NCBI GenBank assembly: GCA_025964635.1
Contig: JAOPYP010000504.1
Location: 1 to 6,422, forward strand
Length of the DNA stretch: 6,422 bases
Origin: Actinomycetes bacterium
GTDB taxonomy: Bacteria > Actinomycetota > Actinomycetes > Streptosporangiales > Streptosporangiaceae
Direction of reading: 5' to 3'
In this document: positions 4,462-6,422 of the stretch, piece by piece
Layout of the letters: each line of letters begins with the position of its first letter
Numbering within the stretch: position 1 is the first letter of the stretch
The notes under the pieces: generated by a model
The model's database searches: none
Told to the model about the DNA's origin: nothing
What the model saw: only the letters and a program-made list of their open reading frames with translations
Made by a program: the position numbers and the translations under genes

Positions 4462-6422
4462 GGCACGCGGATCTGGCCGGGACGGCACCGGCTCAGGCCA
4501 GGGCTGGCTGCGGCGGCTCGCGGGGTACTGCTGGCGCTATCCGCGCAACGTGCTGCTCGCGCTGGGCGGCACGCTGGTCGTGGCCGGGGTGGCGGCGGTC
4601 ATCCCGCTGATCCAGCGGCAGATCGTTGACGACCTGGTCGGGCCGGGGCACCCGGCGGTCTGGCCCCTCGCGGTCCTGCTGCTGGCGGCCGCGCTGGTCA
4701 ACTTCGGCGGCCTGTACCTGCGCCGCTACCGCGCGGGCCAGCTTTCCCTGGATGTCCAGCACGATCTGCGGACCGGGATGCTCGGCGCCCTGTCCCGGCT
4801 GGACGGCGCACGCCAGGACCAGCTGCACACCGGCCAGGTTGTCAGCCGGTCCATCTCTGACCTGTCCATGGTGCAGGCCCTGCTCAGCATGATCCCGATG
4901 CTGCTCGGCAACGCGGTGCTGTTCGTCGCCTCCCTGGCCATCATGCTCGTGCTCTCCCCGGTCCTGACGCTGATCGCCCTGGCCGTCGGCCCGGCGCTGT
5001 GGTTCATCTCGGTCGCCTCGCGCCGCACGCTGTTCCCGGCCAGCTGGGACGCGCAGCAGCACGCGGCCGCCGTGGCCGGGGTGGTCGACGGCGCCGTGAC
5101 CGGCGTCAGGGTGGTCAAGGGCTTCGGCCAGGAAGAACAGGAGATCGGCCGGCTGGAGTGGGCGAGCCGGCTGCTCTACGCATCCCGGGTCCGCGCGGTC
5201 CGGCTGATGGCCCGGTACAACCCGGCGCTGCAGGCGGTGCCCGCGCTCGGCCAGGTCGGCGTGCTGGCGCTGGGCGGCTGGCTGGCCATCCGGGGCTCCA
5301 TCACCCTGGGCACGTTCGTGGCGTTCTCCTCCTACCTCCTCCAGCTGGTCGCCCCGGTCCGCGCGCTGGCCGCGCTGGTGACCACCGGCCAGGAAGCGCG
5401 GGCCAGCGTGATCCGGGTGTTCGAGGTCATCGACACCGGGCCCGGCGTCACCGACCGGCCCGGCGCGGTCCGGCTGGGATCCGGCCCGGCCGAGGTGGAC
5501 CTCGACGACGTGAGCTTCGGCTACGGGCCCGGGCAGCCCGTGCTGCGCGGGCTGTCGCTGCACGTCGCGGTCGATGAGACCGTGGCGCTGGTGGGCACCT
5601 CCGGGTCGGGGAAATCGACCATCGCGGCGCTGCTCCCCCGGTTCTACGACGTGACCGGTGGGGCGCTGCGGGTCGGGGGGCACGATGTCCGCGACCTCAC
5701 CCTGGACTCCCTGCGCGGCGCGATCGGGCTGGTCAGCGAGGACTCCTTCCTGTTCTCGGACACGGTCCGGGCCAACATCGCCTATGGGCGTCCCGACGCC
5801 AGCTGGGACGAGGTCGTGGCCGCAGCCCAGGCCGCCGAGGCGGACGAGTTCATCACGGGGCTGCCGCAGGGCTACGACACCGTCGTCGGGGAGCAGGGGC
5901 TGAGCCTGTCCGGCGGCCAGCGCCAGCGGGTGGCCCTCGCCCGGGCACTGCTGACCGATCCGCGCATCCTGGTCCTCGACGACGCGACCTCGGCCGTCGA
6001 CCCCCGGATCGAAGCCGGGATCCACGGCCGGCTCAAGCGGATCATGGCCGGCCGGACCACCCTGCTCATCGCGCACCGGCGGTCCACGCTCCAGCTGGCC
6101 GACCGGATCGCCGTCCTCGACCAGGGCCGCCTGGTCGATATCGGCACCCATGCCGAGCTGGAGGACCGTTGCCCGCTGTACCGCGACCTGATCACCGGGC
6201 CCGGGAAAGACGCCCCGGATGCCGGGCGCGAGGGCATCGGGCTGCGGGACGATGAGGTGGCCGCCGGCGCCACTACCCCCGGGCTCTGGCCCCGTGAGGC
6301 GGTCGCGGACGCGGCCGCGGCGGGTCAGCCCCCCCTGGCGGGCAGGGACGCGGCGGACGGGCTGACCCCGGCCGTTCCCGCCCAGCCGGTGGGCCTGGGC
6401 GCGCCGCCCGGCGCGGCCGGCC
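4433..6422 (+). CDS. ABC exporter, membrane domain fused to ATPase domain (3' end outside window)
   Basis: 663 residues are visible with no stop before the edge. Residues ~25-325 are a type IV exporter membrane domain with six helices (about 39-60, 77-97, 150-172, 174-194, 266-286, 290-312). The ATPase domain (~350-590) shows an A-loop tyrosine (Y364), Walker A 'GTSGSGKST' (388-396, K394), signature 'LSGGQ' (492-496), Walker B 'ILVLDDATSAVD' (D516) and the H-loop His (H548). Two positions depart from consensus: the Q-loop glutamine is Glu (E436, 'LVSEDSFLF') and the Walker B catalytic glutamate is Asp (D517), as in the degenerate site of asymmetric exporters. After ~600 comes a Gly/Ala/Pro-rich tail, which suggests a linker into a second half or a partner gene just downstream. 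ATG 4433 is the most upstream possible start (in-frame stop at 4283, no start codon between); GTG 4454 is an alternative that follows GGGAAGG closely. It overlaps the MarR gene. It probably exports a drug or lipid-like compound; the substrate cannot be read from the sequence. Confidence 0.92.
   Translation, partial: MLPSGKAVDKARGSGRDGTGSGQGWLRRLAGYCWRYPRNVLLALGGTLVVAGVAAVIPLIQRQIVDDLVGPGHPAVWPLAVLLLAAALVNFGGLYLRRYRAGQLSLDVQHDLRTGMLGALSRLDGARQDQLHTGQVVSRSISDLSMVQALLSMIPMLLGNAVLFVASLAIMLVLSPVLTLIALAVGPALWFISVASRRTLFPASWDAQQHAAAVAGVVDGAVTGVRVVKGFGQEEQEIGRLEWASRLLYASRVRAVRLMARYNPALQAVPALGQVGVLALGGWLAIRGSITLGTFVAFSSYLLQLVAPVRALAALVTTGQEARASVIRVFEVIDTGPGVTDRPGAVRLGSGPAEVDLDDVSFGYGPGQPVLRGLSLHVAVDETVALVGTSGSGKSTIAALLPRFYDVTGGALRVGGHDVRDLTLDSLRGAIGLVSEDSFLFSDTVRANIAYGRPDASWDEVVAAAQAAEADEFITGLPQGYDTVVGEQGLSLSGGQRQRVALARALLTDPRILVLDDATSAVDPRIEAGIHGRLKRIMAGRTTLLIAHRRSTLQLADRIAVLDQGRLVDIGTHAELEDRCPLYRDLITGPGKDAPDAGREGIGLRDDEVAAGATTPGLWPREAVADAAAAGQPPLAGRDAADGLTPAVPAQPVGLGAPPGAAG

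Noticed and set aside
2901..4466. Open frame of 521 codons on the minus strand across the divergent region
   Set aside because: It would run through the AT-rich promoter patch and palindrome and antisense to MarR; its translation has no recognisable domain and is strongly Arg/Gly/Pro-biased in the second half.
4493..6151. Open frame of 552 codons on the minus strand opposite the ABC exporter
   Set aside because: Its translation is low-complexity (rich in Gly, Gln, His, Asp, Arg) with no recognisable domain, and it mirrors a gene with every ABC motif intact; long antisense frames are expected at this GC content.

Overview
The window is very GC-rich (third codon positions almost all G or C), gene-dense, and uses GTG as well as ATG starts. 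Together with a VKOR-type disulfide system and a secreted NagZ-like glycosidase, this points to a high-GC actinomycete chromosome, possibly a soil Streptosporangiales-type lineage. The phylum is a fairly confident inference and the order is a guess. I see no tRNA, rRNA, CRISPR array, transposase or attachment site.

Layout, left to right. (1) 1-792, plus strand: the 3' end of a LuxR-family regulator with helical-repeat residues, a Gly/Ser/Glu repeat linker and a C-terminal LuxR helix-turn-helix. Its start lies outside the window. (2) 851-2469, plus strand: a translationally coupled pair, a membrane-anchored DUF929 thioredoxin-fold protein with a CPYC motif followed by a VKOR-family membrane protein (TGATG overlap). 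This looks like an extracytoplasmic disulfide-forming module, with VKOR reoxidising the DUF929 protein. (3) 2477-3709, minus strand: a secreted glycoside hydrolase family 3 protein, tail to tail with VKOR (7 bp between stop codons). The acid/base histidine of NagZ enzymes is replaced. (4) 3710-3888: a divergent control region with a perfect GTTAGC-tgg-GCTAAC palindrome in the only AT-rich patch of the window. (5) 3889-4461, plus strand: a MarR-family regulator whose 3' end overlaps (6) 4433-6422, plus strand: an ABC exporter (membrane domain plus ATPase domain) that runs off the right edge.

How the genes work together (inference). The MarR protein probably binds the palindrome and represses its own operon with the ABC exporter until a ligand releases it; it may also affect the divergent GH3 gene. 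The exporter's ATPase has substituted Q-loop and Walker B glutamate positions, as in the degenerate site of asymmetric exporters, and ends in a flexible tail. It is therefore probably the first half of a fused transporter, or one partner of a heterodimer encoded just to the right. The disulfide pair and the exporter operon appear to be separate units.

The most interesting points are the DUF929-VKOR coupling, the altered GH3 catalytic dyad, the divergent palindrome, and a 9-bp all-GC hairpin inside the end of the MarR gene just before the transporter start. Nothing here is convincingly a wholly new system.
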